20,637 nt of DNA from UBA4615 sp035628395 (GTDB lineage Bacteria > Pseudomonadota > Gammaproteobacteria > Burkholderiales > Burkholderiaceae_E). The notes under the pieces are model-generated. The model was not told the DNA's origin, made no database searches, and saw nothing but the letters and a program-made list of their open reading frames with translations. The stretch lies in NCBI GenBank assembly GCA_035628395.1, contig DASPJX010000219.1, positions 1 through 20,637 on the forward strand, in the 5' to 3' direction. A program made the position numbers and the translations under genes. Of the stretch, positions 1 to 6,434 are shown piece after piece (positions within the stretch are counted from its first letter, which is position 1; every line of letters starts with the position of its first letter).

Positions 1-1220
1 AGAGCACGCTGATCGGGCGGCTGCTGCACGACAGCCGCAGCCTGCTCGCCGACCACGTGACCGCGATCGAGGCCGCCTCGCGCCGCCGCGGGCTGGCCGC
101 GCCCGACCTCTCGCTGCTGACCGACGGCCTGATCGCCGAGCGCGAGCAGGGCATCACGATCGACGTCGCGTACCGCTACTTCGCGACGCCGGCGCGCAAG
201 TTCGTGCTCGCCGACTCGCCGGGCCACGCCCAGTACACCCGCAACATGGTCACCGCGGCCAGCACCGCCGACGTCGCGGTGCTGCTGGTCGACGCCGAGC
301 GGGGGCTGCAGCCGCAGACCCGGCGCCACGCGCTGGTGTCGTCGTGGGTCGGGATCCGCCGGGTGGTGCTCGCGGTCAACAAGATGGACCGCGTCGGCTG
401 GTCGCTCGAGCGCTTCGCCGAGCTGGCGGACGCGTTCGCGGCGCTCGCGCGCCCGCTCGGGTTCGACGACGTGACCGCGATCCCGATGTCGGCGCTGCTC
501 GGCGACATGGTGGTCGAGCGCGGCACGCGGCTCGACGGCTGGCGCGGCCCGACGCTGCTCGAGGCGCTCGAGTCGGCGCCGTCGCGGCGCGACCTGCGCC
601 CGGCCGCGGCGCCGTTCCGCTTCGCGGTGCAGCGCGTGGTGCGCGTGCCGCGCGGCGCGGGCGCGCCGGGCGCGCCCGACGAGGACTTCCGCGGCTGGCA
701 GGGCACGGTGTCCTCGGGCTCGGTCGCGGTCGGCGACGCGGTGGCGGTGGCGGCGAGCGGCGCCGTCGCGCGCGTCGCGCGCATCCTTCGGCTCGATCGC
801 GAGGTCGGGCGCGCCGACGCCGACCACGCGGTCACGCTGACGCTCGACGCCGAGGTCGACGCCTCGCGCGGCGACCTGATCGTCGCGGCCGGCGAGCGCC
901 CGCCGCTCGTGCGCTCGATCGAGGCCGACGTCTGCTGGTTCGACGCGGAGCCGCTCGTGCCCGGCCGCGCCTACCGGCTCAAGCACGGGACGCGCACCGT
1001 GCGCGCGGTGCCGTCCGCGCCCACCGAGCGGATCGACGTCGTCTCGCTCGCGCGCGTGCCGGGGGAGGGGACGCTCGCGATGAACGACCTCGGCCGCGTG
1101 CGCCTCGAGGTCGCCGCGGCGCTGCCGTTCGAGCCGTACGCCGAGCACCGCGTCGGCGGCGCGTTCGTGCTGATCGACGAGGTGACGCACCGCACGGTGG
1201 GCGCGGGCGTCGTGCGCTGA
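1..1220 (+). CDS. cysN: Sulfate adenylyltransferase subunit 1 (ATP sulfurylase GTPase subunit), 5' end missing
   Basis: CysN is the GTPase subunit of the CysDN ATP sulfurylase, which makes adenosine 5'-phosphosulfate from sulfate and ATP at the start of assimilatory sulfate reduction in the cytoplasm. The reading frame is open from base 3 to the left edge, and the first visible residues (STLIGRLLHDS) are the end of the P-loop, so only roughly 30 N-terminal residues are missing. Switch II reads DSPGH (213-227) followed by QYTRNM, a Ser in place of the usual Thr of DTPGH. The guanine-specificity motif NKMD lies at 378-389. The C-terminal beta-barrel domains follow (DFRGWQGT, SRGDLIV) and the protein ends in the family-typical TVGAGVV. 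CysD and the rest of the pathway would lie upstream, outside the window. An internal GTG at 57 is not the true start because homology continues upstream of it. Confidence 0.95.
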   Translation, partial: STLIGRLLHDSRSLLADHVTAIEAASRRRGLAAPDLSLLTDGLIAEREQGITIDVAYRYFATPARKFVLADSPGHAQYTRNMVTAASTADVAVLLVDAERGLQPQTRRHALVSSWVGIRRVVLAVNKMDRVGWSLERFAELADAFAALARPLGFDDVTAIPMSALLGDMVVERGTRLDGWRGPTLLEALESAPSRRDLRPAAAPFRFAVQRVVRVPRGAGAPGAPDEDFRGWQGTVSSGSVAVGDAVAVAASGAVARVARILRLDREVGRADADHAVTLTLDAEVDASRGDLIVAAGERPPLVRSIEADVCWFDAEPLVPGRAYRLKHGTRTVRAVPSAPTERIDVVSLARVPGEGTLAMNDLGRVRLEVAAALPFEPYAEHRVGGAFVLIDEVTHRTVGAGVVR

Positions 1221-1257
1221 CGAGCGCCCCGGTCCGCGCCGCGCCGCGCGGCGCCGT

Positions 1258-2466
1258 TCAGCCGCCCGAGCGCGCCTGCAGCGCGGCCCCCGACGCGAGC
1301 AGCGCGTCGATCGCCGCCTCGTCGTAGCCGAACTCGGCCAGCACCTCGCGCGTGTGCTCGCCGAGCGAGGGCGCGTGCCGCTCGACGGAGCAGGGCGTCT
1401 CGGAGAACTTGACCGGCGCGCCCACCGCGCGCGTGGCGCCGGCCACCGGATGCTCGAGCTCGACCACCATGTCGCGCGCGAGCACCTGCGGATGCGACAG
1501 CGCCTCGCCGACCGAGTGCACCGGGCCGGCGGGCACGCCGGCCGCGTCGAAGGCCGCGATCCAGTCGTCGCGATCCCGCGTGCCGAGCACCGCCTGCATC
1601 GCCTCGACCAGCGCCGGCAGGTTCGCCATCCGCGCGGAGTTGTCGGCGAAGCGCGGATCGGCCCGCCACTCGGGATGGCCGAGCACCTCGCAGATGCGCT
1701 CCCAGTTCGTCTGGTTGGCGCCGCCGATGTTGAGCCAGCCGTCGCGCGCGCGGAAGGCCTGGTAGGGGGCGGTCAGCACGTGGCCCGAGCCGAGCGCGGC
1801 GGGCGAGCGCCCGGTCGCGAAGAAGATCGCCGCGTGCCAGTAGGTCTGCTGCAGCGCCGCCTCCATCAGCGAGGTGTCGACGCGCTGGCCGCGCCCGGTC
1901 TTCAGCCTGTGCACGTAGGCGGCGATGATCCCGGTCGCGGCGAGGATGCCGGAGTTGATGTCGGCGACCGAGTTGCCGGGCTTGGCGGGCGGGCCGCCGG
2001 GCTCGCCGGTGATGCTCATCAGGCCGGCGAAGCCCTGCGCGATCAGGTCGAAGCCGCCCTTGCTCGACAGCGGGCCGGTCAGGCCGTAGCCGGTGACGGT
2101 GCAGTAGATCAGCCCGGGCGCGCGCGCGTGCAGCGTCTCCCAGCCGAGGCCGAGCCGCTCCATCGTGCCGGGCCGGTAGTTCTCGATCAGCACGTCGGCG
2201 CGATCGATCATCCGCAGCAGCGCGGCGTGCCCGTCGGGATGCTTGAGGTCGAGCGCGATCCCGCGCTTGTTCCGGTTGAGGATCATGAACGGCGCCGACA
2301 CGCCGTTCACGCGCGGCTCGCGGTACGCGCGCGAGTCGTCGCCGCCGGGGATCTTCTCGACCTTGATCACCTCGGCGCCCATGTCGGCGAGCATCATGCC
2401 GGCGGTCGGGCCGGCCATGATCTGCGCGAGCTCGAGCACGCGCATCCCGGCGAGCGGGCCGCTCAC
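1258..2466 (-). CDS. CaiB/BaiF family (class III) CoA-transferase
   Basis: This 402-residue protein moves coenzyme A from one acyl-CoA to a carboxylic acid, by analogy with formyl-CoA:oxalate CoA-transferase. The N-terminus has the family signature LAGMRVLELAQIMAGPTAG, then GAEVIKVEKIPGGDDSR, NRNKRGIALDLK and ENYRPGTMERLGLG. Asp169 in the string SVADINSG aligns with the catalytic aspartate that forms the aspartyl-CoA intermediate in Frc. The length is normal for the family. The start is a GTG at 2466, one base after the stop of the hydratase-like gene upstream, so the two are probably translationally coupled. It is the last gene of the minus-strand run that begins with the aminotransferase at 5602. 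The acid it activates cannot be read from the sequence; class III enzymes act on oxalate, carnitine, succinate/malate, itaconate, aromatic acids and others. Confidence 0.93.
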   Translation of the reverse strand: MSGPLAGMRVLELAQIMAGPTAGMMLADMGAEVIKVEKIPGGDDSRAYREPRVNGVSAPFMILNRNKRGIALDLKHPDGHAALLRMIDRADVLIENYRPGTMERLGLGWETLHARAPGLIYCTVTGYGLTGPLSSKGGFDLIAQGFAGLMSITGEPGGPPAKPGNSVADINSGILAATGIIAAYVHRLKTGRGQRVDTSLMEAALQQTYWHAAIFFATGRSPAALGSGHVLTAPYQAFRARDGWLNIGGANQTNWERICEVLGHPEWRADPRFADNSARMANLPALVEAMQAVLGTRDRDDWIAAFDAAGVPAGPVHSVGEALSHPQVLARDMVVELEHPVAGATRAVGAPVKFSETPCSVERHAPSLGEHTREVLAEFGYDEAAIDALLASGAALQARSGG

Positions 2467-2467
2467 C

Positions 2468-3244
2468 TCAGCGCCCCTCGAAGCGCGGCGCGCGCTTGGC
2501 GAGGAAGGCCGCGTAGCCCTCGCGGAAGTCCTGCGTGTCGAAGCAGTCGAAGCATTCGTCGTTCTCGGTGGCGGTGATCGGCGCCGGATCCATGAGCCTG
2601 CGCGCGAACTTCTTGTGCCATCGTGCCACGAGCGGCGCGCCGTCCGCGATCCGGCGCGCGGTCTCGCGGACCTCGTCGGCCACCCGGGCGTCGTCGACCA
2701 CGCGCGTGACGAGGCGCTTGTCCTTCGCCTCGGCCGCGTCGAAGATCCGCCCCTCGAGCAGGATCTCGAGCGCGACCGCGGGGCCGACGAGGCGCACCAG
2801 CGGCGCCATCTCGGCGTAGGCCATCACCAGGCCGAGGTTCTTGATCGGCGCGCCGAACCGGCTCGACGCCCCGCAGATCCGGATGTCGGCGAGCGAGGCG
2901 ATCTCGAGGCCGCCGCCGACGCAGATGCCGTGGATCCGCGCCACCACCGGATGCGGGCACGCGGCGATCGCGCCGGCGGTACGGTGCATGTCGGCCCCGT
3001 AGCCGCGCGCCTGCTCGGCGTTCGCGCGCTCGGTGGCGAACTCGGCGATGTCGTTGCCGGGCGAGAACGCCCGCTCGCCGGCGCCGCGCACGATCACGCA
3101 GCGCACCGCGTCGTCGGCCGACAGCGCCTCGAACGCGTCGCCGAGCGCGCGCCACATCGGCCGGGTCAGCGCGTTCAGCTTGTGGGGGCGGTTCAGCACC
3201 ACCGTCGCGACGTCGCCGTCGCGCTCGACCAGGATCTCGTCCAT
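2468..3244 (-). CDS. Enoyl-CoA hydratase/isomerase (crotonase) family protein with one catalytic Glu replaced
   Basis: A 258-residue crotonase-fold protein expected to act on an acyl-CoA, probably the product of the adjacent CoA-transferase. The first oxyanion-hole segment is FSPGNDIAEF (60-69) and the second is HGICVGGGLEIA (105-116). Glu114 in GGGLE matches crotonase Glu144. The second acid/base residue (crotonase Glu164, in FGQPEI) falls in FGAPIKNLG here and is Ile134, so textbook hydratase chemistry is doubtful; isomerase, hydrolase or lyase-like activity is possible. The C-terminus has the usual DFREGYAAFLAKRAPRF tail. The start ATG at 3244 has GGGAGG (3248-3253) three bases upstream. 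Its stop is one base from the CoA-transferase start. Family assignment is firm; the reaction is not. Confidence 0.92.
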   Translation of the reverse strand: MDEILVERDGDVATVVLNRPHKLNALTRPMWRALGDAFEALSADDAVRCVIVRGAGERAFSPGNDIAEFATERANAEQARGYGADMHRTAGAIAACPHPVVARIHGICVGGGLEIASLADIRICGASSRFGAPIKNLGLVMAYAEMAPLVRLVGPAVALEILLEGRIFDAAEAKDKRLVTRVVDDARVADEVRETARRIADGAPLVARWHKKFARRLMDPAPITATENDECFDCFDTQDFREGYAAFLAKRAPRFEGR

Positions 3245-3298
3245 CTGCCTCCCTCGCGGCCGGACGGCGCGCGGCCGCCCGGCCCGCCGCGACCTGCC

Positions 3299-4285
3299 TC
3301 AGTCGCCCTTGACGTTCAGTTCCTTGACCATCTTCGCGTACTTGGCGTTCTCGGCCCGGATGAAGTCGGCGAACGCCGCCGGCGTCTGCGGGCCGCCGAA
3401 CTGCACGCCCTGCGGGTCGAGCTTCGAGCGGATCTCCGGATCGGCCATCGCCTTGCGCATCGCCTCGTCGATCCGCGCGACGATCTCGCGCGGCATGCCC
3501 TTCGGGCCCATCACCGAGTACCAGTTGGTGACGTCGAAGCCCTTGATGCCCTTCTCGTCGAAGGTCGGCACGTCCGGCAGCTGCTGCAGCCGCTGGGGCG
3601 TCGAGATCGCGAGCGCGCGCAGCTTGCCCGCGCGCACGTGCTCGAGCACCGGGGGCATCGTGTCGAAGTTCGCGTTGACCTGGCCGGCGATCAGGTCGAC
3701 CACCGCCGCGCCGCTGCCCTTGTACGGCACGTGGTTCATCTGCGTGCCGCTCAGCAGGTTGAAGAGCGCGCCCGCGAGGTGCTGGGTGCTGCCCACCCCG
3801 GACGACGCGTAGGTCAGCGTGCCCGGGCGCTGCTTGGCGAGCGCGATCAGCTCCTCGACGCTCTTCACCGGCACCGACGGGTTCACGACCAGCACGTTCG
3901 GCACGTACCCGATGTAGGTGATCGGGGTGAAGTCGGCGTTCGGGTCGTACGGCACCTTCGAGAACACGTGCGGCGCGATCGCGTTGCTGTTCGCGTGGCC
4001 GGCGAGCAGCGTGTAGCCGTCGGGCGCCGCCTTGGCGACGAGGTCGGCCGCGATCGTGCCCGAGGCCCCGGCCCGGTTCTCGACGATCACCTGCTGCCCG
4101 AGCAGGTCCGACAGCTTCGGCGCCAGCGCGCGCGCGACGATGTCGGTCCCGCCGCCCGGCGCGAAGCCCACCATCAGGCGGATCGGCTTGGCGGGCCAGG
4201 CCTGCTGCGCGCCGGCGGCGAGCGGCAGCGCGAGCGCCGCGACGGCGAGCGTGCGGACGACGAACGGGATCATCGGGATCGGCAT
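3299..4285 (-). CDS. Tripartite tricarboxylate transporter (Bug family) periplasmic solute-binding protein
   Basis: A 328-residue periplasmic binding protein. An N-terminal signal peptide is visible (residues 1 to about 26: hydrophobic core VVRTLAVAALALPLAAG, cleavage after AGA). The mature start WPAKPIRLMVGFAPGGGTD is the classic Bug/TctC signature; PGGGTD (43-48) belongs to the ligand-binding loop that grips a carboxylate. VIVENRAGASGTIAADLVAKAAPDGYT and NHVPYKGSGAAVVDLIAGQ are further family motifs. GAGGAGA (4291-4297) sits five bases before the ATG at 4285. No TctA or TctB membrane gene is in the window, so the protein is an orphan binding component, common in Burkholderiales where this family is greatly expanded. 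Position between the aminotransferase and CoA-ester genes suggests it captures the organic acid that the cluster degrades; the ligand is unknown. Confidence 0.93.
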   Translation of the reverse strand: MPIPMIPFVVRTLAVAALALPLAAGAQQAWPAKPIRLMVGFAPGGGTDIVARALAPKLSDLLGQQVIVENRAGASGTIAADLVAKAAPDGYTLLAGHANSNAIAPHVFSKVPYDPNADFTPITYIGYVPNVLVVNPSVPVKSVEELIALAKQRPGTLTYASSGVGSTQHLAGALFNLLSGTQMNHVPYKGSGAAVVDLIAGQVNANFDTMPPVLEHVRAGKLRALAISTPQRLQQLPDVPTFDEKGIKGFDVTNWYSVMGPKGMPREIVARIDEAMRKAMADPEIRSKLDPQGVQFGGPQTPAAFADFIRAENAKYAKMVKELNVKGD

Positions 4286-4332
4286 CGGGGTCTCCTCTGG
4301 GTGGGGCGGCTCGTGGGCCGCCGGATCGGTGG

Positions 4333-4365
4333 GCCGGCGCCGCGGGGCTCGCCCGCGGCGCCGGC
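4333..4365 (-). terminator. Strong hairpin between aminotransferase and binding-protein genes (attenuator or mRNA stabiliser)
   Basis: A perfect 14-bp inverted repeat (4333-4346 with 4352-4365) around a 5-base loop lies four bases past the aminotransferase stop codon on the minus strand. There is no following T-run, so efficient intrinsic termination is not assured. It could end part of the transcripts, or protect the 3' end of the upstream message so that aminotransferase and binding protein are made in different amounts. Confidence 0.55.
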
Positions 4366-4369
4366 GAGG

Positions 4370-5602
4370 TCAGGCGGCCTTCAGCGCGGCGCCGGGCGCG
4401 GCCGCGCCCGAGGCCTCGGCGAGGTAGTCGATCGCCGCCTGCACGCCGCCCTTGCGGTGCGGCACGCCGGCGACCGCCAGCCCCATCTCGACGCCGCCCA
4501 GCGTGCCGAGCAGCGTCAGGTCGTTGAAGTCGCCGAGGTGGCCGATGCGGAACACCCGGCCGGCGAGCTTCGACAGCCCGGTGCCGAGCGACATGTTGAA
4601 GCGCTCGAGCACGATCCGGCGGAACGCGTCGGCGTCGTGCGCCTTGCCGTCGGCGCCCACCGGCATCATCACCGCGGTCAGCGCCGGGCTGTACTCGGAC
4701 GGGTTGCGGCACAGGATCTCGAGCCCCCAGCCCCGGACGGCGCGGCGCGTCGCCTCGGCGTGGCGGTCGTGGCGGGCGAACACGTTCTCCAGGCCCTCGG
4801 CGAGCAGCCGGTCGAGCGCGACGTCGAGCCCGTAGAGCAGGTTGGTCGACGGCGTGCTCGGCCAGTAGCCGCTCGCGTTCGCGGCGATGATCTCGTCCCA
4901 CGCCCAGTAGGCGCGCGGCAGCCGCGCGGTCTTCGAGGCCTCGAGCGCCTTGGCCGAGACCGCGTTGAACGACAGCCCGGGCGGCAGCATCAGGCCCTTC
5001 TGCGAGCCGGCGACGGTGACGTCCACCCCCCACTCGTCGTGGCGGTAGTCGACCGAGCCGAGCGAGGAGATCGTGTCGACCATCAGCAGCGCCGGGTGCT
5101 TCGCCGCGTCGATCGCGCGGCGCACCGCGGCGATGTCGGAGGTGACGCCGGTCGAGGTCTCGTTGTGGACGACGCAGACCGCCTTGATCCGGTGCTGGGC
5201 GTCGGCGGCGAGCCGCTCGTGGACCTGCGCCGCGTCGACGCCGCTGCGCCAGTCGCCGGCGATGAACTCGGGCGCGAGGCCGAGCCGCTCGGCGAGCTTC
5301 TTCCACAGCGAGGCGAAGTGGCCGGTCTCGACCATCAGCACCGCGTCGCCGGGCGAGAGGGTGTTGGCGAGCGCCGCCTCCCAGGCACCGGTGCCGGACG
5401 CCGGATAGATCACCACCGGCTGGGCCGTGCGGAACACCTTCCTGATGTCGGCGAGCACCTTCATGCCGAGCTTCTGGAACTCGGGGCCGCGATGGTCGAT
5501 CGTCGGATGGTCGATCGCGCGCAGCACGTCGTCGGGGACGTTGGTCGGCCCGGGGATCTGCAGGAAGTGGCGCCCCGAGGGATGCGAATTGAGAGCCGGC
5601 AT
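4370..5602 (-). CDS. Class V aminotransferase, serine/alanine--glyoxylate aminotransferase family
   Basis: A 410-residue PLP enzyme. The N-terminus (FLQIPGPTNVPDDVLRAI, then DHRGPEF) is diagnostic of the serine-glyoxylate/alanine-glyoxylate branch of class V aminotransferases. The PLP-phosphate region is ASGTGAWEAA (68-77), VDTISSLGSVDY (175-186) holds the cofactor-pyridine Asp176, and Lys202 in GSQKGLMLPPG is the Schiff-base lysine. It would transfer an amino group from serine or alanine to glyoxylate, giving glycine plus hydroxypyruvate or pyruvate; which donor cannot be told by eye. The start was set at ATG 5602 because a strong AAGGAGG (5607-5613) stands four bases upstream and family homology begins at once; the frame stays open to 5929 but that part is antisense to the regulator gene. 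It heads the minus-strand operon and faces the GntR regulator, which probably controls it. Confidence 0.93.
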   Translation of the reverse strand: MPALNSHPSGRHFLQIPGPTNVPDDVLRAIDHPTIDHRGPEFQKLGMKVLADIRKVFRTAQPVVIYPASGTGAWEAALANTLSPGDAVLMVETGHFASLWKKLAERLGLAPEFIAGDWRSGVDAAQVHERLAADAQHRIKAVCVVHNETSTGVTSDIAAVRRAIDAAKHPALLMVDTISSLGSVDYRHDEWGVDVTVAGSQKGLMLPPGLSFNAVSAKALEASKTARLPRAYWAWDEIIAANASGYWPSTPSTNLLYGLDVALDRLLAEGLENVFARHDRHAEATRRAVRGWGLEILCRNPSEYSPALTAVMMPVGADGKAHDADAFRRIVLERFNMSLGTGLSKLAGRVFRIGHLGDFNDLTLLGTLGGVEMGLAVAGVPHRKGGVQAAIDYLAEASGAAAPGAALKAA

Positions 5603-5612
5603 GTCGCCTCCT

Positions 5613-5658
5613 TTTTGCATACAATATGCGAAACGAGGGCGACGTGCAATGCGAAACG
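5613..5658. promoter_or_regulatory. Divergent promoter/operator region between aminotransferase and GntR regulator
   Basis: An AT-rich island in otherwise GC-saturated DNA. It holds an inverted repeat GCATA-CAA-TATGC (5617-5629), extended after one mismatch by TTT/AAA to 5613-5633. The decamer ATGCGAAACG occurs twice in direct orientation, at 5626-5635 and 5649-5658, 23 bases apart. Candidate -10 elements overlap the inverted repeat on both strands: TACAAT (5620-5625, plus strand, toward the regulator) and TATTGT (5621-5626 read on the minus strand, with TTGCAC 17 bases upstream). A GntR/FCD dimer bound here would cover both promoters. The repeats are seen directly; operator function and promoter assignment are inferred. 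Confidence 0.6.
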
Positions 5659-5702
5659 GCTCGATTCCAGCGTCACCGGGCATCCCGTTCGGGGAGCCTG
5701 GC

Positions 5703-6434
5703 ATGCAAACGACTCCGAACGGCGTGCCGGTCACGCTCGCGGTCGACCGGCGCGCGCTCCACGAGGCGGTGGCCGAGCGGCTGCGCGCGCTGATCGTCGA
5801 GGGCGTGCTGGCGCCGGGCGCGCACCTCAACGAGCGCGTGCTGTGCGGGCAGCTGCAGGTCTCGCGCACGCCGCTGCGCGAGGCGCTGCGCACGCTCGCC
5901 GCCGAGGGCATCGTCGAGCTGCTGCCCAATCGCGGCGCGGTGGTCGCCGCGCTGTCGCGCGCCGACGTCGAGCACGCGTTCGAGCTGATGGGCGCGCTCG
6001 AGGCGCTCGCCGGCGAGCTCGCCGCCCAGCGCGCGACGCCGGCCGAGATCGACGAGCTGCGGGCGCTGCACTTCGAGATGCTCGCCGCGCACGCGCGGCG
6101 CGACCTGCCCGGCTACTACCGGCTCAACGCCGAGATCCATCGCCGGATCGCGCGCTGCGCGCGCAACCCGGTGCTCGCCGACGCGCACGACCGGCTCAAC
6201 GCCCGGCTGCAGGCGCTGCGCTTCCGCTCGAACCTCGTGCACGACAAGTGGGACGCGGCGGTCGCCGAGCACGGCGCGATGATCGAGGCGCTCGCCGCGC
6301 GCGACGGCGCGCGCCTGGGCGCGCTGCTGCGCGCGCACCTCGCCAACAAGCGCGCCGCGGTGCTCGCGCAGCTCGATGCGCCCGATCCCGTCGACGCGGC
6401 CGCCGCCGCCGCCCTGCTGGAGACCGTCCGATGA
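5703..6434 (+). CDS. GntR family transcriptional regulator, FCD subfamily
   Basis: A 243-residue DNA-binding regulator. The winged helix-turn-helix spans about residues 20-85, with LNERVLCGQLQVSRTPLREALRTL as recognition segment and NRGAVV as the wing tip. The C-terminal all-helical FCD ligand domain (about 92-222) keeps the three metal-binding histidines (His146, His190, His212); the usual Asp is Asn142. FCD members typically bind carboxylic acids through this metal and act as repressors. The start was set at ATG 5703, with GGGGAG (5691-5696) six bases upstream; an in-frame ATG at 5649 lies inside the repeat and has no such site. Its stop overlaps the start of the dehydrogenase gene (ATGA, 6431-6434), so both are co-translated. 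Probably autoregulatory and controlling the divergent aminotransferase operon. Confidence 0.93.
   Translation: MQTTPNGVPVTLAVDRRALHEAVAERLRALIVEGVLAPGAHLNERVLCGQLQVSRTPLREALRTLAAEGIVELLPNRGAVVAALSRADVEHAFELMGALEALAGELAAQRATPAEIDELRALHFEMLAAHARRDLPGYYRLNAEIHRRIARCARNPVLADAHDRLNARLQALRFRSNLVHDKWDAAVAEHGAMIEALAARDGARLGALLRAHLANKRAAVLAQLDAPDPVDAAAAAALLETVR

Noticed and set aside
1241..1254. Palindrome GCGCCGCGCGGCGC between cysN and the CoA-transferase as a terminator
   Set aside because: Only a 5-bp stem with a 4-base loop can form, there is no T-run, and such strings are common at this GC content. It may still matter, but I cannot support it.
3256..3278. Inverted repeat GCGGCCG/CGGCCGC between the binding-protein and hydratase genes
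   Set aside because: The stem is only seven bases with a nine-base loop and composition makes it likely by chance; too weak to call.
5603..5929. N-terminal extension of the aminotransferase
   Set aside because: It would overlap the regulator's coding region and the promoter island; the strong ribosome site is at 5607-5613, just before ATG 5602.
2243..6430. Plus-strand open frame joined upstream of the dehydrogenase
   Set aside because: It is antisense to four recognisable minus-strand genes; dehydrogenase homology begins only at 6431, where an ATG overlaps the regulator stop.
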